Assembly: GCA_036389675.1 (NCBI GenBank)
Contig: DASVWI010000034.1
Location: 1-64,000 of the forward strand
Source of the DNA: DASQYE01 sp036389675
GTDB lineage: Bacteria > Acidobacteriota > Blastocatellia > Pyrinomonadales > Pyrinomonadaceae
Reading direction: 5' to 3'
DNA: 64,000 nt
The notes beneath the pieces are model-generated. The model made no database searches, was not told where the DNA came from, and was given only the letters and a program-made list of their open reading frames with translations. Within the stretch, counting starts at the first letter, position 1. Each line of letters begins with the position of its first letter. The translations under genes were made by a program, and so were the position numbers. Shown piece after piece: positions 1 through 7,954 of the stretch.

Positions 1-573
1 GACCATCGGGAACGAGAACTCGTAAGAGCCGTCCTCATACTTCAACGTCTCGACGTAGCTGAGCGTGATGGTGACCTTCTCGCCGGGCATGATGTTGGCG
101 ACCGATTGCGTGAAGATGTTGGGTCGCTCCTGATCCAGCAGACCGGCGACCTTGCCGCTCGTCCTGGCTTCGTTGTAAGCGGCCTGCGCTTCCTCCCGGC
201 GCATGATCTTACCCTTGACCGTGCGGTCGCCGACGCGCATCGTCATATCGTCGACGGCAGCCGCCTGCGGCAGGGGAAAGGTATAGACGGCCTCGATCTT
301 TTCCGGGAAAGAATTTTCAAACTCCTGCGTGACGGTCACGCGCGAGAGGAAGCCGCTGATCTCCGCTTTGACGGCGGTGTGCCTGAGCGGGCAAGCCCCG
401 GCCATCTTCCCCTTTGAATCCATAACGAGAAGCGAGCCCTCCGTCGGGGTTTCGTTTTTCCTGAGGGCGTGAGCGGCAAGGGCCTCCTGATCTCTCAGCC
501 CGAAGAGAAACAGCGTGAGGCTCGCGGCGATAATGGACAGACTCGTCCACTTGAAGATAGATTTGCGGTACAT
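1..573 (-). CDS. VIT-domain protein, N-terminal part (cut by window edge)
   Basis: The frame is open from an ATG at 573 to the left edge, giving 191 codons of a longer protein. A GAGGGAGGAGA ribosome site lies just upstream of the ATG. Residues 8-22 are a hydrophobic signal or anchor segment. From about residue 50 the sequence matches the vault/inter-alpha-trypsin (VIT) domain, including EAQAAYNEA, a GLLDQERPNIFTQSV stretch and NIMPGEKV. VIT proteins normally continue into a von Willebrand A domain, and that part would lie outside the window. It is likely a secreted or membrane-anchored surface protein. A second VIT protein, with a sorting signal, is encoded at 21930-24356, so the two may be related in role, but this copy's C-terminus cannot be seen. 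Confidence 0.85.
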   Translation of the reverse strand, partial: MYRKSIFKWTSLSIIAASLTLFLFGLRDQEALAAHALRKNETPTEGSLLVMDSKGKMAGACPLRHTAVKAEISGFLSRVTVTQEFENSFPEKIEAVYTFPLPQAAAVDDMTMRVGDRTVKGKIMRREEAQAAYNEARTSGKVAGLLDQERPNIFTQSVANIMPGEKVTITLSYVETLKYEDGSYEFSFPMV

Positions 574-992
574 AGTCTCCTCCCTCAAAGTCGAAACAGA
601 GTTCGACGCATTGCGGCCACACCGAGAGCGGTTGCCGCGCAAAGTATTAATGGCTTACTTTTTTTTGAGACCTCAGGAAAGGCGGTCTCCGGCCTGCAAT
701 TGTTTCGGACGGCGCGGGGGAGACTGCGCGGAGACTAAAGTTTGTCTGGCCCTATGGATGCGCGCTGCCCGTCCGAGGGTAGCCTGCCTCGGAAAATTTA
801 TTTTCAACGGCAAGACTTTACCCCTTGTGCGGCCTGAACAAATAAAGTTGAGCGCAAGCCTTCGGCAGCAAGTTATACTGGCGTCGCGTAGCTCTAAGCA
901 CTATCAATGAATCGGAAGGTGAGCCCCGCCGCGCAGAGAGAGGGTACAGGCTGCTCCCTTGCTCGCGGCGAGCGCCGGAGGAATGTCTGATT
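574..992. other. Divergent intergenic region
   Basis: This is 419 bases between the divergent VIT and yceH-like genes. It holds a run of eight T near 660 and a TATACT hexamer at 874-879, which could be the -10 element for the plus-strand gene. No -35 box at standard spacing is convincing. I see no gene or RNA here. Confidence 0.5.
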
Positions 993-1661
993 ATGGAGAC
1001 GATACTAAACGAAGCCGAGGTGCGCGTGCTCGGCGCGCTCGTTGAGAAGCAGGTGACGACGCCCGAGTACTATCCTTTGACGCTCAACGCGCTCGTGCAG
1101 GCATGTAATCAGAAGAACAATCGCTATCCGGTCGTGGCCTTTGATGAGCCACTCGTCTCGCACACCATCGAAACCTTACGCGGGAAAAATCTGGTCTACG
1201 TTTTTTACGGCAGCACCAGCCGCGTGCCCAAATACAAGCACATGATGATGGAGGTCTTCGGGCTCGACTCCAAAGAGCTGGCCCTCGTCTGCGTGCTGAT
1301 GCTCAGAGGCCCGCAGACTCCGGGCGAGCTGCGCGGGCGGGCCGAAAGGCTTTACGATTTCACGGGTCTGGAGGAAGTCGAACAGACGCTCGACTCATTG
1401 ATCGAAAAGGAGCCGCAGGCGCTCGTTGTGAAGCTCCCGCGCCAGCCCGGTCAGAAGGAGATTCGCTACGCACACCTGCTGTCAGGCGAAGTCAGCGCAG
1501 ACTACCAGAGCCCGGACGTTGAAACCGAACAGAGGCCCGCGCATAAAACCGAGGCAGTGCCCGGCAGGCTTCAGGCGTTGGCGCAGGAAGTGGAAACCCT
1601 GCGCGCCGAGCTGACGGGCTTGCGTCAGGAGTTTGAAGAGTTCAAGAAGCAGTTCGACTAG
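993..1661 (+). CDS. yceH: YceH/DUF480 family protein
   Basis: A 222-residue protein whose whole length resembles E. coli YceH (UPF0502/DUF480). The N-terminus LGALVEKQVTTPEYYPLTLN, the ACNQKNNR motif and LRGPQTPGELRGRAERLY are family hallmarks. The family folds as two winged-helix domains, here at roughly residues 1-85 and 90-170. The last 45 residues form a predicted coiled coil (QALAQEVETLRAELTGLRQE). The molecular role of the family is poorly defined; nucleic-acid binding is inferred from the fold. A GGAGG lies about 10 bases before the ATG. The gene stands alone, 126 bases ahead of an MFS gene. Confidence 0.88.
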   Translation: METILNEAEVRVLGALVEKQVTTPEYYPLTLNALVQACNQKNNRYPVVAFDEPLVSHTIETLRGKNLVYVFYGSTSRVPKYKHMMMEVFGLDSKELALVCVLMLRGPQTPGELRGRAERLYDFTGLEEVEQTLDSLIEKEPQALVVKLPRQPGQKEIRYAHLLSGEVSADYQSPDVETEQRPAHKTEAVPGRLQALAQEVETLRAELTGLRQEFEEFKKQFD

Positions 1662-1787
1662 GGCTCGCTCGCGTTTCCGAGAGCATAAGGGAGAAGCCGC
1701 CAACGGGTTGAAGGTTACGTCGCGGTGGAAATTAAAGGCATCATCCTGTAGCTTATAAGCGAACGGTCGTCGTACAAAGAGAACACT

Positions 1788-3167
1788 GTGGATAACCAGC
1801 CCTCGCATCAAGTGACACGCCTCACGCCCGACCCTGTCCCGCTCGAAGCTCAACCAACGCATGCGCCGCCAGCGGAAGAGAAGGACGGCAGCGGGCCGCG
1901 CGGACTCAGCCAGTTCAGGATTGACCTTACGCCGCTCAGGGTCTCACGCGATTTCCGTCTGCTCCTGACAGGTCAATCTGTCTCCTTCTTCGGCTCGATG
2001 ATGACCTTCGTTGTCCTGCCGTGGCAGATGTACCAGCTCACCGGGTCGACGTTCGCCGTCGGGCTGCTGGGAGTCGCCGAATTCGTCCCCATACTGTTCA
2101 TGGCTTTTATCGGCGGAGCGTTGGCCGATTACGTTGATCGCCGCCGCATGGTGCGGCTCACGGAGCTGCTTCTCGCCGTCGGCAGCGGCGTCCTGATCTT
2201 CAACTCGCTCCTGCCGCGCCCGCGCGCATGGCTGCTGTTTGTTTGCGCCGCGGCCTTCGCCGCCCTCAGCGGATTGCAAAGACCATCGCTCGAAGCCTTG
2301 CTGCCGCGACTCGTCTCGCCGGAGTTGATGCCCGCCGCCTCGGCCATCAATTTTCTGGCGCGAAACGTCGGCAGCGTTGCCGGCCCGTCGCTCGGGGGGC
2401 TGCTCGCCGCAACCGCCGGGCCGACCATCGCCTACTCCATAGACCTCCTGACGTTCCTCGTCTCGCTCGTCGCCCTCTGGCAGATGCGCGCCGTCCCGCC
2501 GCCGCCTGACGCAGACCGCCCGAGCCTGCGCTCCATCATAGAGGGCATACGCTACGCGAAGAGCCGACCCGAATTGATGGGCACGTATCTGGTGGACATC
2601 AACGCGATGTTCTTCGGGATGCCGATGGCCCTCTTCCCGGCAATCGCTGTCGGGTACGGCGGCGCATCCGTCGGGCTGCTCTATGCAGCGCCTTCAATCG
2701 GCGCTCTGCTGGCGACGCTGACCTCCGGCTGGACGGTGCGCATCAATCGCCACGGGCTCGCCGTGGTCATCGCCGCCGCCATCTGGGGATTCGCCATTCT
2801 CTGTTTCGGCTTCGCCGATCATCTGTGGCTGGCGCTCGTTTGCCTTGCGGTCGCGGGCGCGGCGGACATGATCAGCGGCGTGTTCAGGATGACCATCTGG
2901 AACCAGACTATCCCGGATCACTTGCGCGGGCGACTGGCAGGCATAGAGATGGTGAGCTACACGACAGGCCCGCTGCTCGGCAACGCGGAATCCGGCATCG
3001 TCGCCAGCCTCTTCAGCATTCGCACCTCCATCGTGTCGGGCGGCATTCTCTGCATACTCGGCACAGGACTGATGGCGCTCGCCCTGCCCGCATTCGTCAG
3101 TTACGACGGACGCGCCGGCAGAAAGCGCAAGCAGGAAGCAGAGGCGGCCAGACTCGCCGCGTCGTGA
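1788..3167 (+). CDS. MFS transporter, exporter-like (MFS_3 type)
   Basis: A 459-residue integral membrane protein with about 12 hydrophobic segments after a 50-residue polar, Pro-rich N-terminus. The first transmembrane block LTGQSVSFFGSMMTFVVLPW and the loop ADYVDRRRMVRLTELL fit the MFS_3 (EntS-like) branch of the major facilitator superfamily. Members of that branch are proton-driven exporters of small molecules such as siderophores. The substrate cannot be read from the sequence. Translation begins at a GTG. The gene ends 65 bases before the PadR promoter, so it is probably a separate transcription unit. Confidence 0.85.
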   Translation: MDNQPSHQVTRLTPDPVPLEAQPTHAPPAEEKDGSGPRGLSQFRIDLTPLRVSRDFRLLLTGQSVSFFGSMMTFVVLPWQMYQLTGSTFAVGLLGVAEFVPILFMAFIGGALADYVDRRRMVRLTELLLAVGSGVLIFNSLLPRPRAWLLFVCAAAFAALSGLQRPSLEALLPRLVSPELMPAASAINFLARNVGSVAGPSLGGLLAATAGPTIAYSIDLLTFLVSLVALWQMRAVPPPPDADRPSLRSIIEGIRYAKSRPELMGTYLVDINAMFFGMPMALFPAIAVGYGGASVGLLYAAPSIGALLATLTSGWTVRINRHGLAVVIAAAIWGFAILCFGFADHLWLALVCLAVAGAADMISGVFRMTIWNQTIPDHLRGRLAGIEMVSYTTGPLLGNAESGIVASLFSIRTSIVSGGILCILGTGLMALALPAFVSYDGRAGRKRKQEAEAARLAAS

Positions 3168-3232
3168 GAGACGACCGCTCAGCTTCTCCACCTCACTCCG
3201 AAAATAATCAGTCACAATTTCCTCCGCCTCCC

Positions 3233-3271
3233 TTGACAGCCTAGGGTAAGGAGCGTATATACACCCCTAGA
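3233..3271 (+). promoter_or_regulatory. Promoter with overlapping inverted-repeat operator
   Basis: TTGACA at 3233-3238 and TATATA at 3257-3262 are separated by 18 bp, close to the sigma-70 consensus. The arms CTAGGG (3242-3247) and CCCTAG (3266-3271) flank the spacer and -10 element symmetrically with an 18-bp centre. PadR proteins commonly bind such imperfect dyads over their own promoter, so autorepression of the PadR/ADOP pair is inferred. Confidence 0.7.
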
Positions 3272-3294
3272 CATGGTAGGGGAGGGAACTTGTC

Positions 3295-3627
3295 TTGACT
3301 GATAATCGCACCGAGCTGCTTCAGGGCACGCTGGACATGCTCATCTTAAAGACTCTGACGCTTGGGCCTATGCACGGCTATAGCATCGCGGGCCGGATTC
3401 AACAGCTGTCCGACGATGTCCTACAGGTCGAGGAGGGCTCGCTCTATCCTGCGCTCTACAGGATGGAGAAGCGCGGCTGGATAGAAGCCGAGTGGGGCGT
3501 GTCGGAGAATAACCGGCGCGCCAAGTATTACAAGCTGACGAGGGCTGGCCGTAAGGGGCTGGCGGAGGAGGAGACCAACTGGGCGCGCCTCTCCGAAGCC
3601 ATCTCGAAGATAATGCAGCCCGTATAG
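3295..3627 (+). CDS. PadR-family transcriptional regulator
   Basis: A 110-residue winged-helix repressor. LLQGTLDMLILKTL, GPMHGYSIAGRIQQLS and EEGSLYPALYRMEKRGWI are diagnostic of PadR, and the short length with a helical C-terminal dimerisation segment matches the acidobacterial PadR subfamily (TIGR03433). It starts at TTG 3295, 7 bases after GGGGAGGGA. Its stop is 11 bases before the ADOP permease, so the two are almost certainly co-transcribed from the promoter at 3233. It likely represses this operon in response to an unknown ligand or envelope stress; that role is inferred from context. Confidence 0.92.
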   Translation: MTDNRTELLQGTLDMLILKTLTLGPMHGYSIAGRIQQLSDDVLQVEEGSLYPALYRMEKRGWIEAEWGVSENNRRAKYYKLTRAGRKGLAEEETNWARLSEAISKIMQPV

Positions 3628-3638
3628 GAGCGCATGAG

Positions 3639-6275
3639 ATGTTTCCCCTGAAAAGCTTCTTCAAGGACGTGCGCGATCTCTTCCGGCGCGAGCGGATTGA
3701 TCGAGACATAGACGAGGAGCTGCGTTTTCATCTTGAGATGCGGGCCGAGGACAACATCCGCAGGGGGATGACGCCCGAAGAAGCGATGTGGGACGCGCGG
3801 CGTCGCTTCGGTCGCGTCGGGCGGATAAAAGAGCTTTGTCGTGAATTAAGAGGAGTTGGAATCATGGAGACTCTCTGGCAAGACCTGCGTTATGGCATCA
3901 GGGTGTTGCGTAAGAACCCCGGCTTTACGGTCGTGGCGGTGTTGACGCTGGCTTTGGGCATCGGCGCGAACACGGCCATCTTCTCAATCGTCAACGCCGT
4001 CATCCTGCGCCCGCTGCCTTTCAAAGAGCCTGATCGAATCATGTCCATTCAGGCGAGCAATGTGCAGCGCAACCTTCGGCAGTTCGGTGTCACGCCGCCC
4101 GACTTCCTTGATTGGAGGAAGCAGAGCCGGTCGTTCTCCGAGATGGCTGCTTTCGAGAGCACGATCTTTCGTCATACAGCCGAGACGGGTGCAGAGCGCC
4201 TTGACGGCTACTCCGTGACGGCCAACTTCTTCGACCTGATGGGCGAGAAGCCCATGCTGGGGCGCACCTTTACGCCCGAAGAGGAGCGACCCGGCAGCGA
4301 CATGGTCGCCATCCTGAGTGAAACCGTCTGGCAGAGACATTTCGGCGCTGACCCTTCGATCATAGGCCAGCCCGTGAAGATGAACGACAAAATCTTTACG
4401 GTCGTCGGAATCATGCGCGGCTCGTTCAAATTCCCGGATTCCTCGGCAGAGGTCTGGAAGCCTCTGGCGTTTAATAACGAAGAGCTGCAAGACCGCACTG
4501 ACTACCGGCTGGGTGTCGTAGGTAGGCTCAGGGACGGGGCTACCTTCGAGAGAGCGCGCGCGGAGATGGACGCCATCGCCAGCCAGCTACAGCAAGCCTA
4601 TCCGGCGACGAACACGGGCTGGACTGTCTTTATGCAGCCGCTTCAGGAATCGGTCGTAGGATTCCTGCGCCCGGCCATGTTCGTGCTGCTGGGGGCTGTC
4701 TTCTTCGTGTTGCTGATCGCCTGCGTCAACGTCGCGAGCCTGCTTTCGGCGAGGATGACGGCGCGCAGAAAAGAGGTCGCGCTGCGGACGGCCATCGGGG
4801 CGACGAGGCTGCGGCTGCTCAGGCAACTGTTGACGGAGAGCGTGCTGCTGGGGTTGATCGGCGGCCTGTGCGGAGTGCTGCTGGCCGTCGTCGGCCTCAA
4901 GGTGCTGCTCAGCTTTATTCCGCCCAGCATCCCTCGCATCGAAGAGATCGGCATTGACCCGACAGTCCTCGGCTTTACGATTCTGATATCGATCTTAACG
5001 GGACTCATCTTCGGGCTCATGCCAGCGTGGCAGACGACGCACACCAACCTGAATGAGATTCTGAAGGATAGCAGTCGCGGCTCGACGGGCGGCAAGGGCC
5101 AGAACCGCTTCCGTAGCGTGCTGGTCGTCTCAGAGGTCGTGCTCTCTCTGGTGCTGCTGATCGGTGCGGGCCTGCTCATACGCAGTTTCGTCGCGATGAG
5201 AAACGTTGACCCGGGCTTTAAGGCCGAGGGCGTGCTCGTCAATTCTCAGCTCGTGTTGCCGCCACAGAAGTATGCGGAAGGGAACCGCGGGACGGAGTTT
5301 TTCAAAGAGCTGTTTCAAAGAGTGAAGGCGCTTCCGGGCGTGGAATCCGTCGGGGGCATCACGGCTCTGCCGCTTCAGGGAAACAGCCGCTTGCAGGCTT
5401 ATGAAGTGGTGGGCCGCGCGCCGCAGCCCAAGGGGCAGGAATTAACGGCGGTCATCAACACTGTCGGCGCGGACTATTTCCAGACGATGAGCATACCTTT
5501 GCGGCGCGGGCGTATGTTCACGGAGCGCGACGACGCCAGCGCGCCCAAGTCCGTCCTCATCAACGAGAGCCTCGCGCGCCGCATCTTCCCCGGCGAAGAA
5601 CCACTCGGCCAACAACTGTACCTGCGCGGCGGCAATACTCCTTACGAGATCGTCGGCGTCGTCGGCGATACCAAGCAGTACAACCTGACGGGAGACGCCA
5701 GCCCCGAAATCTTTACGCACTACCTTGAGACGCCGACCACTTTCATGTACGTGCTGGCGCGGACGAAAGGCGACCCGACGAGCCTCGCCATGCCCATCCG
5801 CCGGGAGGTGCAGGCCATTGATCCTGACCAGCCCGTCGGCAACAGGACGTTGGCCCAGCAGTTTGAAAACTCCATCTCGCAGCCGCGTTTCTACACCCTG
5901 CTGCTGGGTCTCTTCGCGGGCGTGGCGCTCGTCCTCGCCACCATAGGCATCTACGGCGTGATGAGCTACATGGTCGCGCAGCGCACGCACGAGATAGGCA
6001 TCCGCATGGCGCTGGGCGCGCAGCGGCGCGACGTGCTCAGGATAGTCATCGGACAGGGGTTGAAGCTCGCCATCATAGGCGTCGCGGTCGGGCTGGTCTT
6101 ATCCTTCCTCGCGACCCGACTCCTGTCGAGCCTGCTCTACGGCGTCAGCACGGTCGACCCCTTCACCTTCGCCTTCATCCCTCTGCTTCTAACGGCGGTG
6201 GCCGTGGCGGCCTGCTTTATCCCGGCGCGCAGGGCCACGAGGATAGACCCGCTGGTCGCTTTGAGGAATGAGTGA
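3639..6275 (+). CDS. ADOP-family duplicated ABC-type permease
   Basis: An 878-residue inner-membrane protein. Residues 1-75 form the charged helical prefix typical of this family (DEELRFHLEMRAEDNIRRGM). Two MacB periplasmic-core plus FtsX modules follow, with transmembrane helices near 95, 350-470, 500 and 755-870. The repeats TVVAVLTLALGIGANTAIFS and RTHEIGIRMALGAQRRDVLR are MacB/FtsX signatures. It matches the acidobacterial duplicated orphan permease family (TIGR03434), which occurs beside PadR regulators and without its own ATPase. No ATPase is adjacent here; the nearest LolD-like one is at 63 kb. Its transport or mechanotransmission function is unknown. Confidence 0.92.
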   Translation: MFPLKSFFKDVRDLFRRERIDRDIDEELRFHLEMRAEDNIRRGMTPEEAMWDARRRFGRVGRIKELCRELRGVGIMETLWQDLRYGIRVLRKNPGFTVVAVLTLALGIGANTAIFSIVNAVILRPLPFKEPDRIMSIQASNVQRNLRQFGVTPPDFLDWRKQSRSFSEMAAFESTIFRHTAETGAERLDGYSVTANFFDLMGEKPMLGRTFTPEEERPGSDMVAILSETVWQRHFGADPSIIGQPVKMNDKIFTVVGIMRGSFKFPDSSAEVWKPLAFNNEELQDRTDYRLGVVGRLRDGATFERARAEMDAIASQLQQAYPATNTGWTVFMQPLQESVVGFLRPAMFVLLGAVFFVLLIACVNVASLLSARMTARRKEVALRTAIGATRLRLLRQLLTESVLLGLIGGLCGVLLAVVGLKVLLSFIPPSIPRIEEIGIDPTVLGFTILISILTGLIFGLMPAWQTTHTNLNEILKDSSRGSTGGKGQNRFRSVLVVSEVVLSLVLLIGAGLLIRSFVAMRNVDPGFKAEGVLVNSQLVLPPQKYAEGNRGTEFFKELFQRVKALPGVESVGGITALPLQGNSRLQAYEVVGRAPQPKGQELTAVINTVGADYFQTMSIPLRRGRMFTERDDASAPKSVLINESLARRIFPGEEPLGQQLYLRGGNTPYEIVGVVGDTKQYNLTGDASPEIFTHYLETPTTFMYVLARTKGDPTSLAMPIRREVQAIDPDQPVGNRTLAQQFENSISQPRFYTLLLGLFAGVALVLATIGIYGVMSYMVAQRTHEIGIRMALGAQRRDVLRIVIGQGLKLAIIGVAVGLVLSFLATRLLSSLLYGVSTVDPFTFAFIPLLLTAVAVAACFIPARRATRIDPLVALRNE

Positions 6276-6411
6276 AGGAGACCTGACGGCGCTAAGCACA
6301 CGAAGGCTTGACCGTCAGAGTCTTTAAAATTGCGAGCTGCCTCCGAGATAGGGTTTATACTATTCGCCTGAAGCTGCAAATCTGCCGGAGGCGGACGAAG
6401 CGACGGGCAAA

Positions 6412-7701
6412 ATGTTAGAGCGTTTCGCAAACAGGCGGACGGGGATTGTCCTGGCGCTTGGATTCTCATCCGGGCTCCCTTTTTTGTTGACGGGCGATAT
6501 CCTGCAAGCCTGGATGCATGACCTGAATTTTAACGTCGGGACAATCGGACTGTTCTGGCTTGCGACGCTACCCTATTCGCTGAAGCTGATCTGGTCTCCG
6601 TTAATGGATCGCTACGTCCCGCCGTTTCTCGGAAGGAGACGCGGCTGGATTATGATCTGCCAGACCATGCTCATCACGAGCATAGCGATGCTGGCTTTCT
6701 CGCCCAGCCCTTTCTGGTTTCCGAGAACTTTTTTCTTTCTCGTCCTGCTCGTCACCCTAGCCAGCGCCAGTCAGGACATCGTCGTTGACGCTTACCGCGC
6801 AGAGATTCTGCGTCCTGACGAATTAGGCCCCGGCGCAAGCTCAGGCGTGATCGGATACCAGTTGGGACTGCTGGTCTGCGGCGGCCTGACCCTCGTGCTC
6901 GCCGATAAGCTGCCGGGCGATATGAATTACAAGTGGCGCTTCGCCTATCTTTCGATGGCGGGCCTCGTTTTGATCGCGATGGCGGTTATGCTCGTCGCCA
7001 GAGAGCCGCGACTCGACGAGCGTCCTCCCCGGACTTTTAAAGATGCCGTCATCCTGCCCTTCGTCGAGTTCTTCAGCATGAAGGGGGCGGTCGAGATTTT
7101 TCTCTTCATCTTCTTTTATAAGCTCGGGGTGGTGCTTGCGACGGGTCTGGCTACACCCTTCCTGCTCGATTTGAGCTTTACGAAGACCGATCTGGCCGAG
7201 GTCAACAAGGGCCTCGGACTCATCGCCACCATCCTCGGAACGTTGACGGGAGGTCTTCTGGTCGCGCGGCTGGGGATAGTGCGGTCGCTTCTATCCTTCG
7301 GCATTCTACAGGGGGTGGCGATTCTGATGCTGGCGATCCTCGCCCAGCTTGGTCATCACTATCAGATGTTCGTGACCGCGATTCTGGCGATGGCTTTCTG
7401 CGGCGGGATGGGGACGGCGGCCTACGTCGCGTTTTTGATGAGCCTGTGCGATCAGCGCTTTACGGCGACGCAATATGCGTTCTTCACGAGCCTTCTGGCG
7501 CTTTCAAGGACGATCACCAAGACGCCTTCCGGCTATCTGTCGGAGGCCGTCGGATGGGCCAACTTTTTTCTCGTCGCCGCGTTGGCAACTCTGCCGGGGC
7601 TGTTTCTGCTGGCCTTCCGCTACAGAGCATGGGGGCTCGAAGGTCTGGACAGTGAGACGAAAGCTCTGCCCGGTCAAAAAGATTCTCGCAGCCGAAGATG
7701 A
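6412..7701 (+). CDS. ampG: AmpG-type muropeptide MFS permease
   Basis: A 429-residue membrane protein with about 12 helices. LGFSSGLPFLLTGDILQAW, LPYSLKLIWSPLMDRY and PPFLGRRRGW are characteristic of AmpG. AmpG imports GlcNAc-1,6-anhydro-MurNAc peptides released during cell-wall turnover, which feeds murein recycling and can signal beta-lactamase induction. No beta-lactamase or other recycling gene is adjacent. A TATACT hexamer at 6356-6361 may be its -10 element. The gene lies 136 bases after the ADOP permease and is probably transcribed separately. Confidence 0.9.
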   Translation: MLERFANRRTGIVLALGFSSGLPFLLTGDILQAWMHDLNFNVGTIGLFWLATLPYSLKLIWSPLMDRYVPPFLGRRRGWIMICQTMLITSIAMLAFSPSPFWFPRTFFFLVLLVTLASASQDIVVDAYRAEILRPDELGPGASSGVIGYQLGLLVCGGLTLVLADKLPGDMNYKWRFAYLSMAGLVLIAMAVMLVAREPRLDERPPRTFKDAVILPFVEFFSMKGAVEIFLFIFFYKLGVVLATGLATPFLLDLSFTKTDLAEVNKGLGLIATILGTLTGGLLVARLGIVRSLLSFGILQGVAILMLAILAQLGHHYQMFVTAILAMAFCGGMGTAAYVAFLMSLCDQRFTATQYAFFTSLLALSRTITKTPSGYLSEAVGWANFFLVAALATLPGLFLLAFRYRAWGLEGLDSETKALPGQKDSRSRR

Positions 7702-7897
7702 ACATTTTTGCCATAAACACGGATGCCGTGGTGTTTTATGTAATGAGACCTGCTTGGGCTTTCTCTGTCCGTGGTGATTAACCTTGCGGAACTTTTGGGC
7801 GGGAAAGCTGTATTTAATAGTTGAATCCTGCTCGGCGTAGAGGCCGGCAGCGCTGTTAACGGAAGTATGGGTTAGGCTCGTCTTTACATCGGAACAG

Positions 7898-7926
7898 TTG
7901 AAGAGTCGCGTGATAGACCCTATGAT
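7898..7926 (+). promoter_or_regulatory. Sigma-70-like promoter of the SpoIIE phosphatase gene
   Basis: TTGAAG (7898-7903) and TATGAT (7921-7926) are separated by 17 bp. The expected start of transcription near 7933 would leave a leader of about 20 bases before the ATG at 7955. Confidence 0.6.
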
Positions 7927-7954
7927 TGCGCTCAGATATGAATAGGCGAAATGG

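Noticed and set aside
7711..7739. Hairpin after ampG as a Rho-independent terminator
   Set aside because: Stem CATAAA-CACGG is broken by a four-base bulge and no U-tract follows, so I did not list it.
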